Assembly (NCBI GenBank): GCA_002722735.1
Contig: PBMR01000005.1
Coordinates: 1 to 64,000, forward strand
Direction: 5' to 3'
Length of the DNA: 64,000 nt
Source of the DNA: Methanobacteriota archaeon
Lineage (GTDB): Archaea; Thermoplasmatota; Poseidoniia; Poseidoniales; Thalassarchaeaceae
Positions 16,553 to 23,361 of this stretch are shown here, in pieces. Position 1 is the stretch's first letter. The number at the start of each line of letters is the position of its first letter. The position numbers and the translations under genes are program-made. The notes under the pieces were generated by a model, which saw only the letters and a program-made list of their open reading frames with translations, searched no databases and was not told where the DNA came from.

Positions 16553-16617
16553 GCATATAGTCCTTTCATCCCAAACATGTTCGTGTTGTTGTGGAAATGT
16601 AGGCGAACATGTTTGGG
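16553..16617 (-). promoter_or_regulatory. Promoter with 14-bp inverted repeat and two AACATGTT palindromes
   Basis: A minus-strand TATA-like box lies at 16553-16560. Upstream of it, 16570-16583 and 16604-16617 are perfect 14-nt inverted repeats (CCCAAACATGTTCG and complement) with a 20-nt spacer. Each arm also contains the 8-bp palindrome AACATGTT (16574-16581 and 16606-16613), 32 bp centre to centre, about three helical turns. This fits a pair of dimer-binding operator sites upstream of the low-GC membrane module, or a hairpin beyond the tRNA-Ala 3' end. Confidence 0.6.
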
Positions 16618-16626
16618 CAGATGGGA

Positions 16627-16703
16627 TGGTGGACGTGACGGGATTTGAACCCGTGGCCTCCTCGTTGCGAACGAGGCGATCTTCCAGGCTGATCTACACG
16701 CCC
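16627..16703 (-). tRNA. tRNA-Ala (anticodon CGC)
   Basis: The full cloverleaf folds by eye: acceptor GGGCGTG/CACGTCC with the alanine identity pair G3-U70, D stem GATC/GATC, anticodon stem CCTCG/CGAGG with loop TTCGCAA, T stem ACGGG/CCCGT with TTCAAAT, discriminator A (16630) and encoded CCA (16627-16629). No intron. A TATA-like CCTATATC (16729-16736, minus strand) lies about 29 nt before the 5' end. Confidence 0.95.
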
Positions 16704-16775
16704 TCGCGCCCGAGCCGGGCCCACCCCCGATATAGGCATTCACCTTATGGCCGATTCCCGCGCCCGCTGGCCTCA

Positions 16776-16853
16776 GGGCCCGTGGGTTAGCTTGGCCTAT
16801 ACTTGGCGCTTCGGGGGCGTTAGACCCCAGTTCAAATCTGGGCGGGCCCACCA
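16776..16853 (+). tRNA. tRNA-Pro (anticodon CGG)
   Basis: Acceptor GGGCCCG/CGGGCCC, anticodon stem GGCGC/GCGTT (two G-U pairs) with loop TTCGGGG and anticodon CGG at 16812-16814, T stem CCCAG/CTGGG with TTCAAAT, discriminator A and encoded CCA. The D stem is short (GGT/ACT). Divergent from tRNA-Ala, sharing a 72-bp spacer. Confidence 0.92.
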
Positions 16854-16868
16854 CCTGCCGGGACCGTG

Positions 16869-18578
16869 CTACGGAAGGGGGCCAGAGCCGCTGACCTCGG
16901 CCAACCATCCCATGGCCGCCCCATAGTCCTCCACTGCCTCGATATTGTCTTTGAGCAGAAGCGCGTCTGCTGCGTCCCACAGCGCCTGCAGCGCTGGAAC
17001 CCAGTCACCCCCCTTGTCACGACTGTCCTCATCGAACCTCCAAGCATCAGACTCCGTACGCTCGTGGACCACCAGCCACGCCCAACCCATCGCCGCCTCG
17101 AGCCCCTTGCCCTTCCTGGCCAACGACACCGTTGCCGCAATGCCGTCGTCTGCAGCCCTGCGCACCAACCGGTCGGCGAAGTCTAGGGGGGTTGGCAACG
17201 AAGAGGTCTGCCAGGGCAGCCGGTCCAAGCGCTGTGCTGTGTTGAGCGACTCATTGAGCTCACGCAGGAAGGCTCCGAAGCCCTGCTTGCGCTTGGCCTG
17301 ACGGTCGTGTACCCTCTCGCCCTCCTCCCCCGAGAGTCCGAAAAGCTCCTCCAGAACTGTCATCCCGTGTTGTGGCCATAGTGCGACAAGCACGGGATGG
17401 CAAGAGGAGTCCTCCAGACGAACCACCCGCTCATCGAGACTCAGCACGACTCCGTCGGATCTGACCTGTATTCCACCTTCGAGCGAGTCTAGAATGCAGG
17501 CGATGGCACGGCGCTCCTCGCTGGTCCCGCTCATGTGCCCGAGGAACCCATCCCGATCCTCATCTGCGAACCAACTGCTGCCGGTCACGTATCCGTCGGT
17601 AATCGAGTTGAGGATGCTGTTCCTGCAGTTACGTGCCAGCGAATCGTCCTCCAACGACATCTTGAGCCACGCCTGAAGAGCCTCCCCGAGGAGTTCTCTG
17701 CCCTCCTCGGGCAGCGGGCGGTCCTCGGGCCATCCCTCGGGCCTCCACATCCACGATGCATCACAGATATCCCCGAGTTTGTTGGGAGGCATCATCGTTA
17801 TCGCGATGCTCTGTGCCAGCGGCTCAGCGGTCTTGGTCAGCGAGGCTTGGGAGAACCCCACTGTCATGTCGTCGCTGAATCTCAGCCTGAGCCAGCCCTG
17901 CTCTGTCATCCGACCATCCCGAACGATGTCCTCGTCGAGCCCGACTGACCATCGCACATCCTCTCCTGAGAGGGTGGCTGAGGCATTGTCAAGAGCCCAG
18001 TCAACCCACTCGGAGGGGGCGGAGGGGTCGGTGCCTGTGCAGATGAAGCCACCGTCCCAGGAGAAGAAGAACTGGCCCGATTTGGCATGATCGTCCCATA
18101 CCAGCAGCCTCAGCCTAGTGTGGGTGAAGTTCTGGATTCCGACCTGATGACTCTGCTTGCCGTTCCCCCGCCTCAGGAAACTGGCATTGCCGTAGAGCGC
18201 GTGCTTGAACACGGAGACGGTAGACAGGTCATCCTCTGAGGATGCTAGGAGACAGCCGGCCAACGCTCTGCAGACAGTGTCTCCCCCCTTCTTCACCATC
18301 CTCTTGCGCAACCACTTGGAGTCATGCCGTTTGGAAGCGACAACCCCAATCTCCCTCAGAGTCAGTGCCATGCGGTCCTTCGGGCCGAAAAGTGAGATTT
18401 TCCCCAACTCCCCCGTTATCTCTGGCACGAAGACCTCCGGGTCGTCAATGAGCGCTTCGAGATTCGCCTCTAAGCGCCTTTGAATCTCCTTCGAGGCTTG
18501 CTTGATGCCACGGACACGAACCCTCCTTCTGCGATTCTTGTCACCAGGGAAGCGGACTTCAGCCGGGGGTTTGGCCAT
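16869..18578 (-). CDS. Large soluble protein, unknown function
   Basis: 569 aa with no signal peptide or membrane segments. The N-terminal 25 residues are very basic (KNRRRRVRVRGIKQ), which may indicate nucleic-acid or ribosome contact. The rest is mixed, Trp-rich and acidic, with no catalytic motif that I recognise. A short linker (GLSGEEGERVHDRQAKRKQGF) separates an N-terminal region of about 400 residues from a helical C-terminal region. It stands between the tRNA pair and the divergent dphB/trm5-like locus. It is probably real, given its length, high GC and codon use like its neighbours. Confidence 0.75.
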   Translation of the reverse strand: MAKPPAEVRFPGDKNRRRRVRVRGIKQASKEIQRRLEANLEALIDDPEVFVPEITGELGKISLFGPKDRMALTLREIGVVASKRHDSKWLRKRMVKKGGDTVCRALAGCLLASSEDDLSTVSVFKHALYGNASFLRRGNGKQSHQVGIQNFTHTRLRLLVWDDHAKSGQFFFSWDGGFICTGTDPSAPSEWVDWALDNASATLSGEDVRWSVGLDEDIVRDGRMTEQGWLRLRFSDDMTVGFSQASLTKTAEPLAQSIAITMMPPNKLGDICDASWMWRPEGWPEDRPLPEEGRELLGEALQAWLKMSLEDDSLARNCRNSILNSITDGYVTGSSWFADEDRDGFLGHMSGTSEERRAIACILDSLEGGIQVRSDGVVLSLDERVVRLEDSSCHPVLVALWPQHGMTVLEELFGLSGEEGERVHDRQAKRKQGFGAFLRELNESLNTAQRLDRLPWQTSSLPTPLDFADRLVRRAADDGIAATVSLARKGKGLEAAMGWAWLVVHERTESDAWRFDEDSRDKGGDWVPALQALWDAADALLLKDNIEAVEDYGAAMGWLAEVSGSGPLP

Positions 18579-18629
18579 GGAGAACGCATCGGCGACGGGA
18601 CGTCCTATTTTGAGACCCTCGCATAGAGC

Positions 18630-19451
18630 CTAGCCAACGACTCGGCGTTCGAAAGCCTCACGCTCATTGACCCCCATCTCCGCTGGCAGTATCAGGGTGT
18701 GGATGAAACCCCCTTGCACCTCGGACAAATCACCCAAGTGGCCAGCAATCACACGTTGGTCAACGGTTCCGATATCGCTGAGCAGAATACCGTCCCATTC
18801 TCCCACAGGGACTGCGAGACTTTCCCTCTCACCCTGTTCTTCGACCAAACGCGATACCATTCGTTCCAGCATCGCAACCGCTTCGGCAGGCTGCATGGGC
18901 TGGGGAGGGTCGATGCCCATTCCAGTTGGATCTAGATCCAGCAGCACGATGGAGTGGAGGCCGCTGACGTAGTTTGCGTCAATCAACTCGAGCGGAGAGG
19001 TAACTAAGCAATCGCCGTAGGCATAGGGCAGTGTGACCTGACGTCCGAAGCGGTAGGACTGCAGCCCCGAGAGTGAGACCGCCAGTGAGGTTGCGGACAT
19101 CCCGGGCACGACCTCGAAACCGACTCCCCGCTCGGCGCACCGCGCCTCGAGGTCTATGTGAGTGGTAGCCTGCATCGGATCGCCGACCACGAGCAGGGCG
19201 ATTGAGCCCTCTCTAGCCTCTTCCAACAGGTCTTCTGGATTTTCGACTGAGGGACGCATTAGCCTCTTCCACGGGCCGACCAACTCTTCCAGCCTCTCCT
19301 CCTGGTCTTTGGGAAGGAGGGCCGTGTAGCCCTCTAGGTAACGCTTCTTGCATCTTCTTGCCACGCTCATGGCCCGCTCTGTCATATGCCCCAAGTCACC
19401 TGGTCCCAGACCAATCAGCCACAGACCCGGTGTCGGAAACTCTGCCGTCAT
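18630..19451 (-). CDS. dphB: Diphthine synthase
   Basis: 273 aa SAM-dependent tetrapyrrole-methylase-fold enzyme that methylates the modified His of elongation factor 2 during diphthamide synthesis. Diagnostic features: 'LWLIGLGPGDLGHMTERA' at the N-terminus, 'YLEGYT' for the archaeal/eukaryal Dph5 group, 'LLVVGDPMQATTH', 'VPGMSATSLA' and 'GLQSYRFG'. The open frame runs to 20288, but the part beyond 19451 is antisense to the Trm5-like gene. ATG 19451 shares the palindrome CATG (19449-19452) with the divergent gene's start, so the two open reading frames face away with no spacer. Confidence 0.93.
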   Translation of the reverse strand: MTAEFPTPGLWLIGLGPGDLGHMTERAMSVARRCKKRYLEGYTALLPKDQEERLEELVGPWKRLMRPSVENPEDLLEEAREGSIALLVVGDPMQATTHIDLEARCAERGVGFEVVPGMSATSLAVSLSGLQSYRFGRQVTLPYAYGDCLVTSPLELIDANYVSGLHSIVLLDLDPTGMGIDPPQPMQPAEAVAMLERMVSRLVEEQGERESLAVPVGEWDGILLSDIGTVDQRVIAGHLGDLSEVQGGFIHTLILPAEMGVNEREAFERRVVG

Positions 19452-20667
19452 GGTGAAGCGCTCTGGCCTGCCCCTAGCCATGAACGTGATGCGACACCTC
19501 AGAGTTCCTAATCGGCTGGTCGAAGAGGCCCTAGGCCACCTGCGCAGCAACGACTGGGTCTCATCGGGAATGCGAATCCTCCCTTCTGAGGATAACGAGT
19601 ACAGGCTAATCCCTCTCGATGTCGGCGCACCCATCGAACTCCCCTCCCCCCTAGATGACTTCGAAGCCATCGAGCTCGAGGGAGCGGCCGAGGAGAGAGT
19701 CGACTCCGACTGGTGGGCGCACCTAGCTCGGATGGTCGGAGAGGACGAAGTCGAGAAGCATCGAGAGGCATGGCCCTCATCCCACGAGTTCATCGGTGAC
19801 ATGATGGTGGTACGTATCGATGACGAGGTTGCGGAGCACACCTCTGCCATAGCTGAGGCCAAGTTGCGTTCACACCCGCATATCCGCTTGGCCCTCCGCG
19901 ACAACGGTGTGCAGGGCGAGTTTCGAATCAGGGAACTCAGCCCGATAGGAGCTCGTATGGGCGATGAGGTACTAGTGGGGGGGATACCCACCGAGCTATG
20001 CGAAACCCAGGTGCTGGTAAGGGAGTCCGGGCGCAGCATATTGTGCGATCCCACCCGTGCGTACTTCTCCACCAAACTCCAGACCGAGAGACTCGAGACG
20101 CTAGAACTCGCCAAGCAACTGCGCCAGATGCTCGGGCGCCCTTTGCGCATTTGCGACCCGTTCTGCGGTGTTGGGCCGGCCCTAGCCACCCTACTTGGTG
20201 AACCCGGCCTCTCCAGCGACGTCCTAGCAGCCGACCTCAACCCCCACGCCGTCGAGATGCTGCTCGACAACCTTCGTCGCTGGGACAATCGCCCCTATCC
20301 CATCGAGCCGCTCCCGCTGTCCCGCCTTCACGAGGACAGGATGGTCGGTTACGCTGATGCCACAACTCTCAGCAAGGAAGCTGCAATCGAAGGCAAGTGG
20401 GACCTGCTGATAGTGAACCTCCCGCACCGCACAATAGAGATGATGCCTTCGCTCATTCCCCTGCTTGACAGAGCCAGCCCATCCATGGTCCGAGGCCGTG
20501 CCATTGTCGCGGAAAGCGAGATCGAGAGTGCTAATCTGGCTATTCGAGAGTCTCTGCCTTCCCTACTGGAGGAAAGCCCAGAACCATCACTCAGGGTAAA
20601 GCGAGATTACAGTGCGACTCTGAGACTTTGCTCCTTTGAGGCATGGATTGCCCCCACAGTTTCGTAG
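19450..20667 (+). CDS. Trm5-like class I SAM methyltransferase
   Basis: 405 aa from ATG 19450. The layout matches archaeal Trm5 (tRNA m1G37 methyltransferase): an N-terminal domain, then 'AYFSTKLQTERL' (compare YFSPRLxxER), motif I 'CDPFCGVGPAL' near residue 235, 'ADLNPHAVEMLLDNLRR' as the acidic SAM-binding loop, and 'LIVNLPHR' near residue 322 as the NLP motif. G37 N1 methylation prevents +1 frameshifting. The N-terminal half is more divergent, so a paralogous tRNA methyltransferase is possible. ATG 19480 is an alternative start and would leave 28 nt between the divergent start codons. Confidence 0.8.
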   Translation: MVKRSGLPLAMNVMRHLRVPNRLVEEALGHLRSNDWVSSGMRILPSEDNEYRLIPLDVGAPIELPSPLDDFEAIELEGAAEERVDSDWWAHLARMVGEDEVEKHREAWPSSHEFIGDMMVVRIDDEVAEHTSAIAEAKLRSHPHIRLALRDNGVQGEFRIRELSPIGARMGDEVLVGGIPTELCETQVLVRESGRSILCDPTRAYFSTKLQTERLETLELAKQLRQMLGRPLRICDPFCGVGPALATLLGEPGLSSDVLAADLNPHAVEMLLDNLRRWDNRPYPIEPLPLSRLHEDRMVGYADATTLSKEAAIEGKWDLLIVNLPHRTIEMMPSLIPLLDRASPSMVRGRAIVAESEIESANLAIRESLPSLLEESPEPSLRVKRDYSATLRLCSFEAWIAPTVS

Positions 20668-20706
20668 GCAGGGTTAACGCCACCTGATACTGTGCCATCC
20701 CATGGT

Positions 20707-20723
20707 ACTCCAGATTCTGGAGT
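20707..20723. promoter_or_regulatory. 17-nt palindrome upstream of small zinc protein
   Basis: ACTCCAGA and TCTGGAGT are perfect 8-bp arms around a single T. It lies 62-79 nt before the preferred start of the downstream small gene and after the Trm5-like stop. An operator is possible; no other support. Confidence 0.3.
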
Positions 20724-20785
20724 TATTCTGCTGTCTATTGGAAGTGTTCGCTGGGTTGGGATCAGTCAATGCAGCAACGGGTGGT

Positions 20786-20965
20786 ATGGCCCGGGGCACT
20801 GGAAATACCAAGCTTGAACCACGACCAAGCCACTCCATCGACGGAACACCGGTTGTCGGGGGTATTTGTGTAGAAGAAGGCTGCTCTAGACAGAATATGT
20901 ACGGGAGCCACTTCTGCTACCGCCACAAGGAAGAATCGCCCACTGGGGAAGGCTGGTGGGAGTAA
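20786..20965 (+). CDS. Small zinc-binding protein
   Basis: 59 aa from ATG 20786; an upstream ATG at 20702 would give 87 aa with an unconvincing hydrophobic start. The C-terminal half holds a compact Cys/His cluster (CVEEGC, then CYRH about 11 residues later), consistent with one zinc site. It is basic and polar with no membrane segment. It ends 4 nt before the CCA end of tRNA-Asp on the other strand. Function unknown. Confidence 0.5.
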   Translation: MARGTGNTKLEPRPSHSIDGTPVVGGICVEEGCSRQNMYGSHFCYRHKEESPTGEGWWE

Positions 20966-20969
20966 TTAA

Positions 20970-21045
20970 TGGCGCCCCGACCGGGATTTGAACCCGGGTC
21001 GCAGCCTCGACAGGGCTGCATGATAGGCCACTACACCATCGGGGC
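20970..21045 (-). tRNA. tRNA-Asp (anticodon GTC)
   Basis: Acceptor GCCCCGA/TCGGGGC, anticodon stem CAGCC/GGCTG with loop CTGTCGA (anticodon at 21009-21011 on the minus strand), T stem CCGGG/CCCGG with TTCAAAT, discriminator G and encoded CCA. No intron. Confidence 0.96.
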
Positions 21046-21124
21046 TGGCCCTCCACCGAGATTGCCTCTCTTTTTCAATCTTTGAGAGGGTATCATTCAT
21101 CGCCCTTCGCTGCTCCGCTCTGTC

Positions 21125-21718
21125 ATGGACGATGGCAGCATCGTCATCGACGTCATAGACAATGGGGGGCAGTGGACCCACCGAGAGTGGAGGATGCTCA
21201 GGTACCTCGGGATCGAAACCCAGATTTTACCCAACTCAACGCCACTCGACAATCTCAGGAATCTCGACGGCCTAGTTCTCTCGGGAGGTGCCACTAGGGT
21301 TGGGATTACGGGGGAACTAGGTAACTGTGGGGAATACCTAGCCCTGGACGTCCCAATCTTGGGTATCTGCGCGGGTCACCAGTTCATGGCTCGCTTCTAC
21401 GGTGGCGATGCTGGCGAGGCCCCTAGGCCCGAGTTTGGCCCCGCCTCCATCAGCCTAGTCGATGGAGGCGGCCCCCTGTTCGAAGGCACCCCTCCCGAGC
21501 AGACCGTATGGGAGAGCCATAACGACGAGGTTACCGTTATGCCACATGGGTTCAAGATCGTCGCCCATAGCGAATCCTGCGAGGTTCAGGGCATGGAGAA
21601 CGAATCGCTGGACCGCTTCGGACTCCAATTCCACCCGGAGGTCAACGACACGGAGTATGGCACGAGGATCTTCGAGAACTTCGTGGAGATTTGTAAACGT
21701 GCCCGCAAGACTGCTTGA
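21125..21718 (+). CDS. guaAA: GMP synthase, glutamine amidotransferase subunit A
   Basis: 197 aa class I amidotransferase, the separate subunit used by archaea. It supplies ammonia for XMP to GMP conversion. The triad is visible: nucleophile Cys in 'GICAGHQ', and His and Glu in 'FHPEV'. 'VIDNGGQWTHREWRMLRYLG' at the N-terminus and 'SHNDEV' are typical of the GuaA type. The ATP-pyrophosphatase subunit is not in the window. An Rpo12-like gene follows after 43 nt on the same strand. Confidence 0.93.
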   Translation: MDDGSIVIDVIDNGGQWTHREWRMLRYLGIETQILPNSTPLDNLRNLDGLVLSGGATRVGITGELGNCGEYLALDVPILGICAGHQFMARFYGGDAGEAPRPEFGPASISLVDGGGPLFEGTPPEQTVWESHNDEVTVMPHGFKIVAHSESCEVQGMENESLDRFGLQFHPEVNDTEYGTRIFENFVEICKRARKTA

Positions 21719-21761
21719 CGGATAGGACAGGTTGAAGAAGGCTCGACAATTCGCCGGCCCG

Positions 21762-22031
21762 ATGGCAACGAAGGTCGACCAGACTATTCTTCACAAGTGC
21801 AGGAACTGCAATCGCACCGACAGGAGGGCCCACAGCCCCTCTGGCGACGAACAGTGCAGCCATTGCAACTCGCCCATGGACCCACTCGAGATTCGATACA
21901 AGTGTGTGAACTGCGGCCACCACACTTGGGCCGAGGCAGGCTCCACGGGCAGATCATGCCACAAGTGCGGCTACCGCATCTTCGTCAAGCCCCGCAAGGA
22001 CGGGATGGCAAAAATCCTGAAGGCAGAGTGA
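21762..22031 (+). CDS. rpo12: RNA polymerase subunit Rpo12 (RpoP)-like with extra N-terminal zinc ribbon
   Basis: 89 aa from ATG 21762; a TTG at 21732 could add ten residues. The C-terminal 45 residues match archaeal Rpo12: 'YKCVNCGH' then 'CHKCGYRIFVKPR', with CxxC pairs and the conserved GYRI-KPR end. The first 45 residues form a second four-Cys zinc unit (CRNC then CSHC) that the usual short Rpo12 lacks. Rpo12 sits at the polymerase assembly platform. Alternatively it is a stand-alone zinc-ribbon protein that borrowed the Rpo12 fold. Confidence 0.75.
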   Translation: MATKVDQTILHKCRNCNRTDRRAHSPSGDEQCSHCNSPMDPLEIRYKCVNCGHHTWAEAGSTGRSCHKCGYRIFVKPRKDGMAKILKAE

Positions 22032-22071
22032 CCATCGCGGAGTTCAAGTCCCGCCACTTCGCCCTACCCTC

Positions 22072-23208
22072 GTGGCGAGTTGGCTTGAAACGGAAAGGCC
22101 CAGGACCTTTGCGCAACTCGCGATTCCCGAAGGACCCCAGCAGGCACTTAGGGCAGCCAGCCTATCCCCAGATCCACCTCATTTGCTAATCACCGGACCG
22201 GCTGGGGTAGGCAAGACTGCCTCGTGGCGCTTGGTAGCCAGACAGATACTAGGTCCTAGTTGGAGGTCAACCACCCATGTTCTACAGGCGAGGAACCTCC
22301 TCAGGCAGAGGGGCGCTATGTCCACCTTCGAGGAGTTCCTGAGACCTGAAGGCTCTGACGCAGATACCCTTGCAGGCCGCCTTAGTCTGGACGCCTTTGA
22401 CAGGGGTATGGCGAAAACCTCCGATGATGACACCGCACCATCGGGCTCGGAACTAAGCCTGCAACATGGGCAGATTCCCATCAGCCGACTCATTGTCATC
22501 GAGGACGCCGATTACCTAGGCCACATCCGTCAGGCCTATCTGCGACGGATGATGGAGACCATCGGCTCTGCCTCACGATTCATACTGGTCGCTAGGGCGC
22601 CTTCCAGAATCATTGAGGCGCTTAGATCGAGGAGCCAAATGATTAGAATCCCCTGCACAGATAGGGGGGTTGTCATAGCAACCCTCTCTTCAATCGCCTC
22701 AAAGCATGGTTGCGAGCCTGCGGAGGGGGTGTTGGAGGACATCGCCTACATCTCTGAGGGCAACCTCAAGAAAGCCGTCTTCACGCTCGAACTACTCGAG
22801 TTGCGAGGACTGACCTCCAACCGCTCGTCCGTCCACGGGCTCGTCCAGGCTTCGACCCTGCAGGCAGGCAGGCATCTGCTTGAACTTGCACTGAGGGGCA
22901 GGGTGGTCGAATGGCGATGGGAGAACCAAGGAGGCAGAAAGAGGAAGCTGCTTTCTGGGGCAATGGCCGAGATTGATGACCTCATGACGAACCACGGAAT
23001 GGATGCCAGTGATATCGTCTCCCAGATTCACGGTGTCATTGTGGGACGACGTCTGACCCTCCCTCCTCCCTTGCAAGCCGAGTTACTCGACGCTCTCGCA
23101 GACTGCGATACCGGCCTTCAACGCTCGACGTACCCCCGTATACACTTCGAGCAATTCCTCCACCGTACCGCTACAGCAGGCCGCTTCCACGGCCTCGCTG
23201 TAAGATGA
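22072..23208 (+). CDS. Divergent replication factor C small-subunit-like AAA+ ATPase
   Basis: 378 aa from GTG 22072. The N-terminus 'TERPRTFAQLAIPE' resembles the YRPxTLDEV opening of RFC/DnaX clamp loaders. Walker A is GPAGVGKT. In place of the usual DEAD Walker B it has 'VIEDAD', and in place of the SRC arginine-finger motif it has 'RSRSQ'. About 60 extra residues lie between Walker A and B. The C-terminal helical collar is present. A normal RFC small subunit is about 320 aa with intact motifs, so this may be a specialised, ATPase-weak clamp-loader subunit. The stop codon directly abuts the CCA end of tRNA-Arg on the opposite strand. Confidence 0.8.
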   Translation: MASWLETERPRTFAQLAIPEGPQQALRAASLSPDPPHLLITGPAGVGKTASWRLVARQILGPSWRSTTHVLQARNLLRQRGAMSTFEEFLRPEGSDADTLAGRLSLDAFDRGMAKTSDDDTAPSGSELSLQHGQIPISRLIVIEDADYLGHIRQAYLRRMMETIGSASRFILVARAPSRIIEALRSRSQMIRIPCTDRGVVIATLSSIASKHGCEPAEGVLEDIAYISEGNLKKAVFTLELLELRGLTSNRSSVHGLVQASTLQAGRHLLELALRGRVVEWRWENQGGRKRKLLSGAMAEIDDLMTNHGMDASDIVSQIHGVIVGRRLTLPPPLQAELLDALADCDTGLQRSTYPRIHFEQFLHRTATAGRFHGLAVR

Positions 23209-23286
23209 TGGCGGGCGCGGCAGGATTCGAACCCGCGGTCCCCGGCTTAGGAGGCCGGTGCATTATCCAGGCTATGCTACACGCCC
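23209..23286 (-). tRNA. tRNA-Arg (anticodon CCT)
   Basis: Acceptor GGGCGTG/CGCGCCC, D stem GCAT/ATGC, anticodon stem CCGGC/GCCGG with loop CTCCTAA, T stem GCGGG/CCTGC with TTCGAAT, discriminator G and encoded CCA. No intron. The 3' end touches the RFC-like stop codon on the other strand. Confidence 0.95.
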
Positions 23287-23361
23287 GTACTCGCGAGCAC
23301 TCACCCCTCAAGAAATGTGATGCTGCACAATCGGTGCCTCTCGCTTCGTTCGTCCGATGCC

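Noticed and set aside
14417-16630. Direct repeat of the tRNA-Ala 3' end as an attachment site
   Set aside because: I looked for a second copy of the T-arm/acceptor sequence at the far side of the low-GC module and found none by eye, and there is no integrase.
16531-16980. N-terminal extension of the 267-aa membrane protein
   Set aside because: It would read through the tRNA-Ala gene and part of the tRNA-Pro region; the TATA box supports ATG 16530.
19452-20288. N-terminal extension of dphB
   Set aside because: Antisense to the Trm5-like methyltransferase; Ser/Arg-rich low-complexity translation without family similarity.
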